DNA of 64,000 nt from Roseibium aquae. Lineage in GTDB: Bacteria; Pseudomonadota; Alphaproteobacteria; Rhizobiales; Stappiaceae. The notes beneath the pieces are model-generated. The model was given only the letters and a program-made list of their open reading frames with translations, had not been told where the DNA came from and made no database searches. Positions 50,926 to 59,057 of the stretch are shown here, one piece after another. The stretch is taken from assembly GCF_008711285.1 (NCBI RefSeq), contig NZ_VXDC01000001.1:682001-746000 (forward strand), read 5' to 3'. A program made the position numbers and the translations under genes. How positions within the stretch are numbered: the first letter of the stretch is position 1; every line of letters starts with the position of its first letter.

Positions 50926-52275
50926 ATGGCACGGATCGATAACGAAACACGTCGGCGGTTTTATCGGATTGAGAAAGCTGATCTTGAGATGGCCCGGGCG
51001 GTTTGGCCGTTGATCGAGAAAAATCTGCCCGAGGTGCTTAAAGGATTTTACGCCCATGTGGAGTCGGTTCCGCATCTTGCGGACATGGTGGACGGTCAGG
51101 TGCCACGCCTCATCAAAGCTCAAACGCACCATTGGGAAGCGTTGTTTCGAGAGGGGCCGACGGAGACCTATTTCAGCAATGCCCGGCGCGTCGGTTTGGC
51201 TCATGTCCGGATTGGTCTGGCCCCGTCTTGGTATATTGGCGGGTATTCCTTCACCTTGAACGCCCTGGCGCGAGTGATTGCCAAGGCCTACCGGTTTGCG
51301 CCGGGCAAAGCGGCCCGCGCGCGCGAGGTGGTCAACAAACTGGTCATGCTTGATATGGATATGGCGATTTCGACCTATCACGACGAAACTTTGAGGATGG
51401 TGGAGGACCGCGAGGAGCAGATCCGCAGCGCCATCGCGGAATTCGATCAGTGCATGGACACAACCGTGCACGAGTTGACGGGAGCCTCGGGCGACCTGCA
51501 AACAAGTTCCGGGAAACTGTCGGCCGTTTCCGCCGAGATCTCCGAACGTGTTTCGCGGATGGACGAAGCATCGGTCAATACCGATCAGAGCATGCAATCG
51601 AGCGCGGCGGCCACGGAGCAAATGACCGGCTCGATCGAGGAAATCGGCCGTCAGGCGACCTTGTCGAGCGAGATCGCTCAAGAAGCTGTCGCGGGTGCCC
51701 AGGCCACCCACCAGTCGGTGCAGGCGCTCGCGCATGTCGCCGAGCAGGTCGGCTCGGTGATCGAACTTATCTCCGAAATTGCGGAGCAGACCAATCTCCT
51801 GGCGCTCAATGCCACGATCGAGGCGGCGCGGGCCGGAGAGATGGGCAGGGGCTTCGCCGTCGTTGCCTCGGAAGTGAAGGAACTTGCCGGCCAGACAACC
51901 AAGGCGACCGAGGAAATCACGCAGAAGATTGCCGGAATTCAAAGCGCGACCCGTCAATCCGTGGCCGAGATCGAGGGCATAACGACGACCATTTCCCGCG
52001 TCTCCGAGATCGCGACCAGCATCGCGTCGGCCGTTGAACAACAAACGGCCGCCACGGCTGAGATTTCCGAGAACGTCCAGATCGCCGCCCGTGGCACACG
52101 GGCGTTCGCTCAGGACATCGAGGCCGTCAGGGCCGTGTTGGCGGAAGCGGAGGCGACCGCCGGGCGCATCGGCGACCTGTCGGCGGTCCTGCGCGCCCAG
52201 GCAGGCCGTCTCGGCGAGGAAAGCCGGTCCTTCTTCCAGGAGGTTCAGGCGAACGAAAAGATCAACGCTGCCTGA
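50926..52275 (+). CDS. Globin-coupled chemoreceptor (HemAT-type MCP)
   Basis: 449-residue soluble chemoreceptor without membrane segments. Residues 1-150 form a globin-coupled sensor domain. The proximal haem histidine is His93 in [19 protein letters not shown], the family pattern. A short linker and the MCP signalling domain follow, with the conserved tip [19 protein letters not shown] near residues 286-304 and [18 protein letters not shown]. It most likely senses oxygen, or another haem ligand, and feeds CheA/CheW for aerotaxis. It is convergent with cheZ. Confidence 0.93.
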   Translation: MARIDNETRRRFYRIEKADLEMARAVWPLIEKNLPEVLKGFYAHVESVPHLADMVDGQVPRLIKAQTHHWEALFREGPTETYFSNARRVGLAHVRIGLAPSWYIGGYSFTLNALARVIAKAYRFAPGKAARAREVVNKLVMLDMDMAISTYHDETLRMVEDREEQIRSAIAEFDQCMDTTVHELTGASGDLQTSSGKLSAVSAEISERVSRMDEASVNTDQSMQSSAAATEQMTGSIEEIGRQATLSSEIAQEAVAGAQATHQSVQALAHVAEQVGSVIELISEIAEQTNLLALNATIEAARAGEMGRGFAVVASEVKELAGQTTKATEEITQKIAGIQSATRQSVAEIEGITTTISRVSEIATSIASAVEQQTAATAEISENVQIAARGTRAFAQDIEAVRAVLAEAEATAGRIGDLSAVLRAQAGRLGEESRSFFQEVQANEKINAA

Positions 52276-52450
52276 GCCTCTCCTCACAAGATTGCATCGC
52301 TTCGCAATCCGCCGAACCAGGACCAGACGGTCCAACACTTGAACAGTGTGAGCAATTTTTCCCGCTCAGGTTGGAGCGGACCGGTTCGACGTGGCCGGGG
52401 ATTTCTCTAACTTGACCGGGTACGCCGGCGTTTGACAGAACGGGTCCATG

Positions 52451-52475
52451 AAAAAAGCCGGCGCGTGCCGGCTTT
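52451..52475 (-). terminator. Terminator of cheZ
   Basis: On the minus strand a stem AAAGCCGGC/GCCGGCTTT with a four-base loop is followed by a T-run (52456-52451). It lies 30 bases after the cheZ stop and is a good intrinsic terminator. Confidence 0.88.
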
Positions 52476-52504
52476 CGTGTCTCCGAAGGTCGGAAGCGGG
52501 GGGA

Positions 52505-53671
52505 TTAGTTGAACAGCGCCTGACGTTCGGCCTCGGACAAATCTGCCAGCGGATCGTTGTCTTCGGATGCGGCCTCGGCTTCGGCATGCTCCCAATCGGC
52601 GTCGGCTTCGGCTTCGGCTGTTTCCTCGATAGGTCCAGCGTCAGCGTCTTCCGCATCGATGGTCTGGACGGGGTCATTGTCGAACAACTTGTCGATCTCG
52701 TCCTTGTCCAGCATTTCGTCCGGCGTATGGCTGGCCTCGAATTCGGCCAAGCTGTTATCTTCACCGGCCATATCCTCTTCCGATCCGGTGGAAGAGAACA
52801 TTTCATCGATCGCGGAGGCATCCATCGGTTCTTGCGGTGCGAAGGCCGTGTCCGCTTCGAAGCTATTCGGCTCGAAGTCATCCGCGGTCGCTGCCGGCGC
52901 CAGTGCTTCTCCCGATGTTTCGGCCAGAGCCGCGGAAAAGACCGCATCGTCCACCGACATCAGTTCGTCGACATTGGTCTGGCTGACGCCTTTGCCCTCC
53001 ATTTGCGGGCCGTTCAGCAGATGGGCATCCGGACGCTCATCCTTCGGCCCGTCGAATTCTTTCTGGGTGATGTCGTCGTCATCGATGCCCCAGATGTTGA
53101 TCATCAGGTTGATCCGGCTCTCCAGATAGCGAAGAACCTGCACCACCTTGTTGGTGCGTTGACCGGTGAGGTCCTGGAAGGAGCAGGCCATGAAGATTTC
53201 CGTGGCCATTTCGTCGATATTGTTGCAGATCTCGTCGCTTGCCCCGGCTTCGCGCAGGGTCCAGGCCTGTTCCTGGATCTTCTCCGCCGATTCGAGAATG
53301 ACTTGGGTCGCGCCTTCGGTCTGCGAAACGATGGCATCCAGTTCATGGGAGGCGTCGATGAACCGGTTGGTTGTCTGGTCCTCGGCCTTGATGTTGGCGA
53401 TTTCGTTCTTGGTGCGTTCGATCGCCTCGTGCATATCTGCAATATCGAGACGGATCCGGTCCAGATCGGGAACCTTGCGCTGGCGGGTCACAACCTTTTC
53501 AAGGCGTTGGATGGCGCCCAGGATCTCCAGCGATTCAGGAGTCTTGTTCCTTTTCACGAACTCGGCCAGAAATCTCCGGCCTCTATCGGATTCCATCAGC
53601 GTCTGCTCGAGCGTCGTGTACTCGGCTTCGCTGATCGGCTCTGCTTCTTCCTGGATAGCTACGGTCTGCAT
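52505..53671 (-). CDS. cheZ: CheZ-family CheY-P phosphatase with long acidic tail
   Basis: 388-residue protein, far longer than E. coli CheZ (214). Residues about 20-200 are helical and contain the active-site motif CSFQDLTGQ with Asp167 and Gln171, matching the catalytic Asp and Gln of CheZ, followed by NKVVQVLRYLESRINLM. The remaining 190 residues are acidic and low-complexity. They carry several short motifs (SQTNVDELM, SAIDEMF, KDEIDKLF, SEAERQALF) that resemble the CheY-binding ends of CheZ and FliM. Start: ATG 53671 has GAGAAG eight bases upstream; GTG 53677 is also possible. It would clear the signal from the convergent chemoreceptor and others. Confidence 0.9.
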   Translation of the reverse strand: MQTVAIQEEAEPISEAEYTTLEQTLMESDRGRRFLAEFVKRNKTPESLEILGAIQRLEKVVTRQRKVPDLDRIRLDIADMHEAIERTKNEIANIKAEDQTTNRFIDASHELDAIVSQTEGATQVILESAEKIQEQAWTLREAGASDEICNNIDEMATEIFMACSFQDLTGQRTNKVVQVLRYLESRINLMINIWGIDDDDITQKEFDGPKDERPDAHLLNGPQMEGKGVSQTNVDELMSVDDAVFSAALAETSGEALAPAATADDFEPNSFEADTAFAPQEPMDASAIDEMFSSTGSEEDMAGEDNSLAEFEASHTPDEMLDKDEIDKLFDNDPVQTIDAEDADAGPIEETAEAEADADWEHAEAEAASEDNDPLADLSEAERQALFN

Positions 53672-53788
53672 ACGCACGCTTCTCAGCTTGATAATGGTGG
53701 TGCTGTGCCGTACTCGAACAGCTTCGATCCTGAGCTAAATCCAGAAACGTTAACATCTCCCTAGGCGCCCGCCAGACCGGACGGTTTC

Positions 53789-54964
53789 ATGCTTTCACAA
53801 AAGACGGCCGTGTCCGCCGCGGTCGGCACACTCTTCGCCAGTCATTTTTTCGGCTTCGGCCTTTTCCTGCCGTTCTTCCCAATGGTGCTGGAAGCGGGCG
53901 GGCTGTCGGCGGAAAGCATTGGTCTCGTGCTCGGTATCGCCACGGGCGCGCGCATTGCGGCGGCTCCCGTTCTGACCAACCTGTCCGACCGGGCGGGCCA
54001 GCGCCGGAAGGCCATGTTGTTGTACTCCTTGGGCGGTTGCCTGTTTCTCGCGCTGTTCTGGATTGGGTCCGGTTTTTGGTCGGCGTTGGTGACAACCATC
54101 GGCCTGATGGCGTTCTGGGCTCCGATTGTCCCCTTGAGCGATGCCTATGCGCTGGATGTGGTCCGCCGGTTTGGGGCCGATTATGGGCGAATGCGGCTTT
54201 GGGGATCAGTGGCGTTCGTGCTGGCCAACCTGGCCGGTGGCGCATTGGCACAGACCGGGGCCGCCGCCTGGCTGGTTGCCCTTATGGGTCTTTCGATCCT
54301 GGCAACGGGCCTGGTTGCGATCGCCTTGCCTGCATCGGGTGTCGGCGGAAAGAAACCGGATGGCGCGCCGGCCCGGCTTGACGGGGTGTTCCGCCGGCCG
54401 TGGTTCTGGGTATTCCTTGGGGTTGCCGGGTTGCTTCAGGCAACCCATGCCGGGTTTTACGGGTTCGGCACCCTGTTCTGGATCGCCGCCGGGCTGGGAA
54501 CCTTCGAGATCGGGATTCTCTGGTCGATTGGTGTTGCCGCTGAAATACTCTTGTTTTTCATGGCCGCGCGGTTCTCACCGGTCATCGGCCCGCTGGCGCT
54601 GCTCGGCATGTCCGCTATCGCCGCCGTGGTCCGCTGGAGCCTGTTTCCTTTCGCGCTCGATTTCTGGTCGATCGCCGCGTTGCAGCTTCTTCATGGCCTG
54701 TCGTTCGGAGCAGCGCATTTGGGGGCGGTTGCGTTTTTGGGCCGTGTCGTGCCGCCGGAATGGGGCGGCACGGGCCAAGGCTTGCTGACCACGTCCTCAG
54801 GCCTTCTCACGGCGGCGGGCATCGTGTTGTGCGGCTGGCTGTATGCGTTCAATCCGGCGCTGGCTTTCTATGCCATGGCGGCCGCCGGTGCGGTTGCCGG
54901 TTTGGGGCTTGTGCTGGCGCTGCCCGCGCTGCGGCGGCAGAACGCCGGCACGTCAACCCCATAA
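53789..54964 (+). CDS. MFS transporter (3-phenylpropionate/nucleoside-symporter-like)
   Basis: 391-residue inner-membrane protein with 12 hydrophobic segments. The N-terminus SHFFGFGLFLPFFPMVLEAGGL and the loop TNLSDRAGQRRKAML fit the MFS_1-like group that includes the 3-phenylpropionate transporter HcaT. Later segments include LGGVAGLL-like and HGLSFGAAHLGAVAFLGRVVP. The substrate is unknown. The stop lies inside the end of dgcA (12-base convergent overlap). That neighbour hints at an amino-acid or acyl-amino-acid substrate, but only by context. Confidence 0.87.
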   Translation: MLSQKTAVSAAVGTLFASHFFGFGLFLPFFPMVLEAGGLSAESIGLVLGIATGARIAAAPVLTNLSDRAGQRRKAMLLYSLGGCLFLALFWIGSGFWSALVTTIGLMAFWAPIVPLSDAYALDVVRRFGADYGRMRLWGSVAFVLANLAGGALAQTGAAAWLVALMGLSILATGLVAIALPASGVGGKKPDGAPARLDGVFRRPWFWVFLGVAGLLQATHAGFYGFGTLFWIAAGLGTFEIGILWSIGVAAEILLFFMAARFSPVIGPLALLGMSAIAAVVRWSLFPFALDFWSIAALQLLHGLSFGAAHLGAVAFLGRVVPPEWGGTGQGLLTTSSGLLTAAGIVLCGWLYAFNPALAFYAMAAAGAVAGLGLVLALPALRRQNAGTSTP

Positions 54965-55936
54965 GGCGGGGTCCGGCGGAAACAGCGTGCTTCCCTCAAA
55001 GCGTAGGCCCGGGTCGCGGTCCTTGGACAGAAGCAGCGGGCCGTCGAGGTCAACATAATCGGCGCCTTGCGCGGCAAGCACAGCTGGGGCCATGGCCAGG
55101 GACGTGCCCAGCATACAACCGACCATGACCTTGAACTCCAGATCCCTTGCGCTGCGCACCATCTTGAGTGCTTCCGTCAGACCGCCCGCCTTGTCGAGTT
55201 TGATATTCACGGCATCGTACTTGGCGCGAAGGGCTTTGAGGTCCGCGCTGGTGTGAAGGCTTTCATCCGCGCAGATGACCGCCGGGCGTTCGATATCCGC
55301 CAATAGGTGATCGCGATCCGCGGGCAGGGGTTGTTCGATCAAGGCGACACCGGCGGCAGCGCAGGCCTTGGCGTTGACCTCGAAACAGGTTTCGTCCCAC
55401 GCTTCGTTGGCATCCACGATCAGCGTGCTCTCCGGGGCTTTCTCGCGGACGGCGGCAATGCGTTCGTCATCGCCCGCGCCGCCCAGCTTGACTTTCAAAA
55501 ACGGGCGGTGGGCCGCCTTTCCGGCGGCTGCCGCCATGGTGTCCGGATCGCCCACGCTGATCGTGAACGCGGTCGTCAGCGGTTTGAGCGCGGGAAGTCC
55601 GGCCATCTGGCCCGCCCCGCGCCCGGCCAGCTTCGCGTTCAGGTCCCAGAGCGCGCAATCGACAGCGTTGCGCGCGGCACCCGCCGGCATGGCGCTCTGC
55701 AACGCGTCCAGCGAAAGGCCATTTTCCAGTTGCCCGCGCAGCTCCTCTATTTGCGCGGTCACACTGTCGAGGCTTTCGCCATAACGCGCATAGGGGACGC
55801 ATTCGCCCCGGCCCGTGACCGCCCCTTCGCTCAGGTGGACGACGAGGACATGCGCATGGGTCCGGCTGCCGCGTGCAATGGCGAAGCCTCCCGCGATTTC
55901 GAAGCTTTCCGCACTGATGTCGAGGCGGCGGCTCAT
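54953..55936 (-). CDS. dgcA: N-acetyl-D-glutamate racemase DgcA (enolase superfamily)
   Basis: 327-residue enolase-superfamily protein close to dipeptide epimerases. Visible are FLKVKLGGAGDDERI with the K-x-K base, LIVDANEAWDETCF (metal Asp), IEQPLPADRDHLL (metal Glu), VICADESLHT (metal Asp) and NIKLDKAGGLTEAL with the opposite lysine. On its own it could be an L-Ala-D/L-Glu epimerase. The ATGA overlap with dgcN points to DgcA, which converts N-acetyl-D-glutamate to the L-form so that D-glutamate can be used. Confidence 0.88.
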   Translation of the reverse strand: MSRRLDISAESFEIAGGFAIARGSRTHAHVLVVHLSEGAVTGRGECVPYARYGESLDSVTAQIEELRGQLENGLSLDALQSAMPAGAARNAVDCALWDLNAKLAGRGAGQMAGLPALKPLTTAFTISVGDPDTMAAAAGKAAHRPFLKVKLGGAGDDERIAAVREKAPESTLIVDANEAWDETCFEVNAKACAAAGVALIEQPLPADRDHLLADIERPAVICADESLHTSADLKALRAKYDAVNIKLDKAGGLTEALKMVRSARDLEFKVMVGCMLGTSLAMAPAVLAAQGADYVDLDGPLLLSKDRDPGLRFEGSTLFPPDPALWG

Positions 55937-56946
55937 GGCGCGCCATACTCCGCAACGATCTTGTCCACCATCGCTTCGATGCCGAACCGCACCGGATCGG
56001 TGGCGGGCAGCCCGAACTCCTCGCCGATCTTGGCCAGATACTTCCAGGCGTCGTCTTCGCTGAGCGCGGCCGTGTTCACGCTCACCCCGATACACTGGAT
56101 ATCCGGGTTGGTCAGCTGGCCGCATTGTATTGTCAGGTCGATCACCTGTTGTATCCCCGGCAGCGGGGTCTGGACGCCGCGCATCGTGGTGCGTGTGGGC
56201 TCATGGCAGACGATGAAGGCATCCGGCTGTGAGCCGTGCAGCAATCCCAGGGATACCCCGGCGAATGACGGGTGATAGAGTGAGCCTTGTCCTTCAATCA
56301 CCTGCCAATGCGTGTCCTCCGTGGCCGGTGACAGCCATTCTGCGGCGCCGGCAATGAAGTCTGCGACGACCGCATCGAGTGCAAGGCCGCGGCCCGAAAT
56401 GAAGACGCCGGTCTGGCCCGTCGCGCAGAACGAACTGGAGAAACCCCGCTCGTTCAGCGCCTTGTCCATCGCAAGGGCCGTGTACTTCTTGCCGACGGAA
56501 CAGTCGGTTCCAACGGTGAGGATCCGCTTTCCGCTGCGTTTGGTTCCCTTTCCGGTCTCGAAGGTTTCCGAATTGTGACGCACGTCGTGAAGCGCGCGGC
56601 CGTTGCGTTCCGCAGCCTCGCGGATCGCCGGGATGCTGCCCAAGCGCACATGCAGTCCGCTGGCCACATTCATGCCCGCGTTCAGAGCGGCCACGATCGA
56701 TTCGATCCAATGCTCCGGCAGGCGCCCGCCGGCATTGACCGCTCCCACGATCATCGTTCTCGCGCCGGCCGCGGCTCCCTCCGCGATGCCCATGTCGGGC
56801 AAACCGGTGTCTGCCGCGCACCCCTCGAGGCGCACTTGGCCCAAACACCAATCCTTGCGCCAATCCACAATGCCGATGGCGGTTTTTGCGGCGAGCGAAT
56901 CGGGTACATCGCCAAGGAACAAGAGGTAGGGGTGTGCGATTTCCAT
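55933..56946 (-). CDS. dgcN: D-glutamate N-acetyltransferase DgcN (DUF1611 family)
   Basis: 337-residue protein of the DUF1611 family. The N-domain begins YLLFLGDVPDSLAAKTAIGI, the C-domain has the P-loop-like motif VGTDCSVGKKYTALAM, then EGQGSLYHPSFAGVSLGLLHG and the end segment GIEAMVDKIVAE. DgcN acetylates D-glutamate, giving the substrate of DgcA; the pair was described in marine proteobacteria. AAGGAAAG lies before ATG 56946. It precedes dgcA in a two-gene minus-strand operon. Confidence 0.9.
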   Translation of the reverse strand: MEIAHPYLLFLGDVPDSLAAKTAIGIVDWRKDWCLGQVRLEGCAADTGLPDMGIAEGAAAGARTMIVGAVNAGGRLPEHWIESIVAALNAGMNVASGLHVRLGSIPAIREAAERNGRALHDVRHNSETFETGKGTKRSGKRILTVGTDCSVGKKYTALAMDKALNERGFSSSFCATGQTGVFISGRGLALDAVVADFIAGAAEWLSPATEDTHWQVIEGQGSLYHPSFAGVSLGLLHGSQPDAFIVCHEPTRTTMRGVQTPLPGIQQVIDLTIQCGQLTNPDIQCIGVSVNTAALSEDDAWKYLAKIGEEFGLPATDPVRFGIEAMVDKIVAEYGAP

Positions 56947-57082
56947 GTTGAACGCTTTCCTTGAGAACGCGGGTCCCTGAGAGCGCCGGTCCTTGAGAAC
57001 ACTGGTGGGCGTCTAGACGACCGGCTGCGCAGTCAGGTATACGGGTGGTTGGTTTGAAGCGGCAAGAGGGCGGGCCATAGAC

Positions 57083-58228
57083 TTGGCTTTTCTAGAGAAA
57101 AATACGCCTCCGGCATTCCGGATCGATGCCCGGTCGCCCGACCATCAGATTTTGTGTTTGAGCGGTGATTGGACGGTGAGCACTTTGGCGGCTGCCGAAA
57201 AGCTCGTCAACACAATCAAGCTGGACCGGAAATTGACCAGCGTGCAGGTCGACGACATCGGCATGCTCGACACCAGCGGTGCCTGGCTTGTCCACCGGTT
57301 GCGTGCCGCGCTTGAATTTGAAGGGCAAAGGGTAGACATCGTCGGCGCCGATGCCGAGCGGGAAAGCCTTTTCAGCCAGATCGAACAGCATCACCCGCCA
57401 CGGTGGCGGCCGGAAACGACCTCGTTTTCGATCCTGGGGTTTCTGGAGCTCACCGGACGGCAGGTTGTCGAGGTCGGCAAAGACTCCCTTCGCATGCTGC
57501 ATATCCTCGGCTCGCTTGGAGCCGTTCTTTCGACCGTTTTGCTCCATCCCAAAAGGTTGCGCGGCATCGCCATCGCGGTCCAATTCGACAAGACCTGCAT
57601 CGGAGCCGTGCCGATCGTGGCCTTGATGAGCTTTCTGATCGGCGCGATCATTTCCCAGCAGGGCGGGTTCTATCTGCGCCAGTTCGGGGCGGATATCTTC
57701 GTGGTGGATCTCGCCGGCATCCTTGTTTTGCGTGAAATCGGGGTGATCCTGACCGCGATCATGGTGGCGGGACGATCGGGGTCGGCCTTTACCGCGGAAC
57801 TTGGGGCCATGCGGATGCAGGAGGAGGTGGACGCGCTTCAGGTGATCGGTCTCAATGTCACCGAGGTTCTGGTGCTCCCGAGGATTGTGGCATTGATGAT
57901 CGCGCTGCCGATCCTGACCTTTATCGCCAACCTTTCGGCGCTGTTCGGGGCGGGCCTGACAACATGGGCCTATCTCGACATTCCCCCCGCGGCCTATCTC
58001 AATCAGCTGCAGGCGGCCATCACGCTGGAAACCCTTTTGGTGGGTATCGTGAAGGCGCCGTTCATGGCGCTGATCATCGGCGTTATCGCTTGTGTCGAGG
58101 GGCTCAAGGTGGGCGGGTCGGCCGAATCCCTCGGCCATCACACGACGATGTCGGTTGTGAAAGCCATTTTTCTCGTTATCGTTGTCGATGGCTTGTTCGC
58201 TATCTTTTTCGCCGCAATCGGAATCTGA
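57083..58228 (+). CDS. mlaE: Lipid-transport ABC permease with fused STAS domain (MlaB-MlaE type)
   Basis: 381-residue protein. Residues 1-105 look like a STAS domain (ICLS-like ILCLSGDWTVSTLAAAEKL; DDIGMLDTSGAWLVHRL), the role played by separate MlaB in E. coli. From about residue 130 it is an MlaE-type permease with five or so helices (VPIVALMSFLIGAIISQQGGFYL; GRSGSAFTAELGAMRMQEEVDAL). It forms the membrane part of the MCE phospholipid transporter. The likely start is TTG 57083; no ATG is available near the conserved N-terminus. Confidence 0.92.
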   Translation: MAFLEKNTPPAFRIDARSPDHQILCLSGDWTVSTLAAAEKLVNTIKLDRKLTSVQVDDIGMLDTSGAWLVHRLRAALEFEGQRVDIVGADAERESLFSQIEQHHPPRWRPETTSFSILGFLELTGRQVVEVGKDSLRMLHILGSLGAVLSTVLLHPKRLRGIAIAVQFDKTCIGAVPIVALMSFLIGAIISQQGGFYLRQFGADIFVVDLAGILVLREIGVILTAIMVAGRSGSAFTAELGAMRMQEEVDALQVIGLNVTEVLVLPRIVALMIALPILTFIANLSALFGAGLTTWAYLDIPPAAYLNQLQAAITLETLLVGIVKAPFMALIIGVIACVEGLKVGGSAESLGHHTTMSVVKAIFLVIVVDGLFAIFFAAIGI

Positions 58229-58236
58229 TCCCGCCC

Positions 58237-59046
58237 ATGCATGCTGCCGAAATTACAGATCCGCCTGCAGGGCCTCCCGAGGAGGCGGAGCCGGGTGACA
58301 TCATCTTGTCCGCCAGGGGGATTACGGTCGGTTTCGGTTCGAAAATCATCCTGAAAGACCTCGACCTGGACATCCGGCAGGGTGAAATCCTTGGCTTCGT
58401 TGGGGGTTCCGGGACGGGTAAATCGGTGCTGATGCGGGCAATTCTGGGTCTGGTTCCGCGGCGGGCGGGCCGTATCAACGTGTTCGGCTACGATCTTGAA
58501 ACCGCGACCGCCGCGCAACGGCAGTCGATCGAACGCCGATGGGGGGTGCTGTTTCAGCAGGGCGCCCTGTTCTCATCGCTCACCGTCAGGCAAAACATTC
58601 AGCTTCCGATGCGGGAACATTTGAAGCTGTCGCAAAAATTGATGGATGAACTCGCCTCTCTCAAGCTCGAGCTGGTCGGTCTTCCGCAGGACGCGGGGCA
58701 CAAGTATCCCTCTGAATTATCAGGCGGTATGATCAAACGGGCCAGCTTGGCCCGGGCCCTTGCGCTCGATCCGGATTTGGTGTTTCTGGATGAGCCGACA
58801 TCCGGGTTGGATCCGATTGGGGCTGCGGCATTCGACATGCTCACCGAGAGTTTGAGCCGCACCTTGGGTCTTACCGTCTATATGGTCACCCATGATCTGG
58901 ACAGTCTGCATTCGATCTGTGACCGTATCGCGGTCCTCGGGCAAAAGAAGGTTCTCGCGATCGGCTCAATCGACGACATGATGAGCAACGACGATCCGTG
59001 GATCAAATCCTATTTCCGCGGCGAACGCGCCTTGCGGCGGACTTGA
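58237..59046 (+). CDS. mlaF: Lipid-transport ABC ATPase MlaF
   Basis: 269-residue ABC ATPase that powers the MlaE permease. Walker A is GGSGTGKSVLMR near residue 65, the signature LSGGMIKRASLARAL, Walker B LDPDLVFLDEPTSGLDPIG, and the H-loop VTHDLDSLHSI. The DEPTSGLDP and MIKR details fit the MlaF group. A 23-residue acidic/proline-rich extension precedes the domain. ATG 58237 is nine bases after mlaE. Confidence 0.95.
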   Translation: MHAAEITDPPAGPPEEAEPGDIILSARGITVGFGSKIILKDLDLDIRQGEILGFVGGSGTGKSVLMRAILGLVPRRAGRINVFGYDLETATAAQRQSIERRWGVLFQQGALFSSLTVRQNIQLPMREHLKLSQKLMDELASLKLELVGLPQDAGHKYPSELSGGMIKRASLARALALDPDLVFLDEPTSGLDPIGAAAFDMLTESLSRTLGLTVYMVTHDLDSLHSICDRIAVLGQKKVLAIGSIDDMMSNDDPWIKSYFRGERALRRT

Positions 59047-59057
59047 AGGCATTTTTA

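Noticed and set aside
52448..53764. Plus-strand frame across cheZ (about 438 codons)
   Set aside because: CheZ motifs, start signal and terminator are on the minus strand; the plus-strand product is a low-complexity mirror of the acidic tail.
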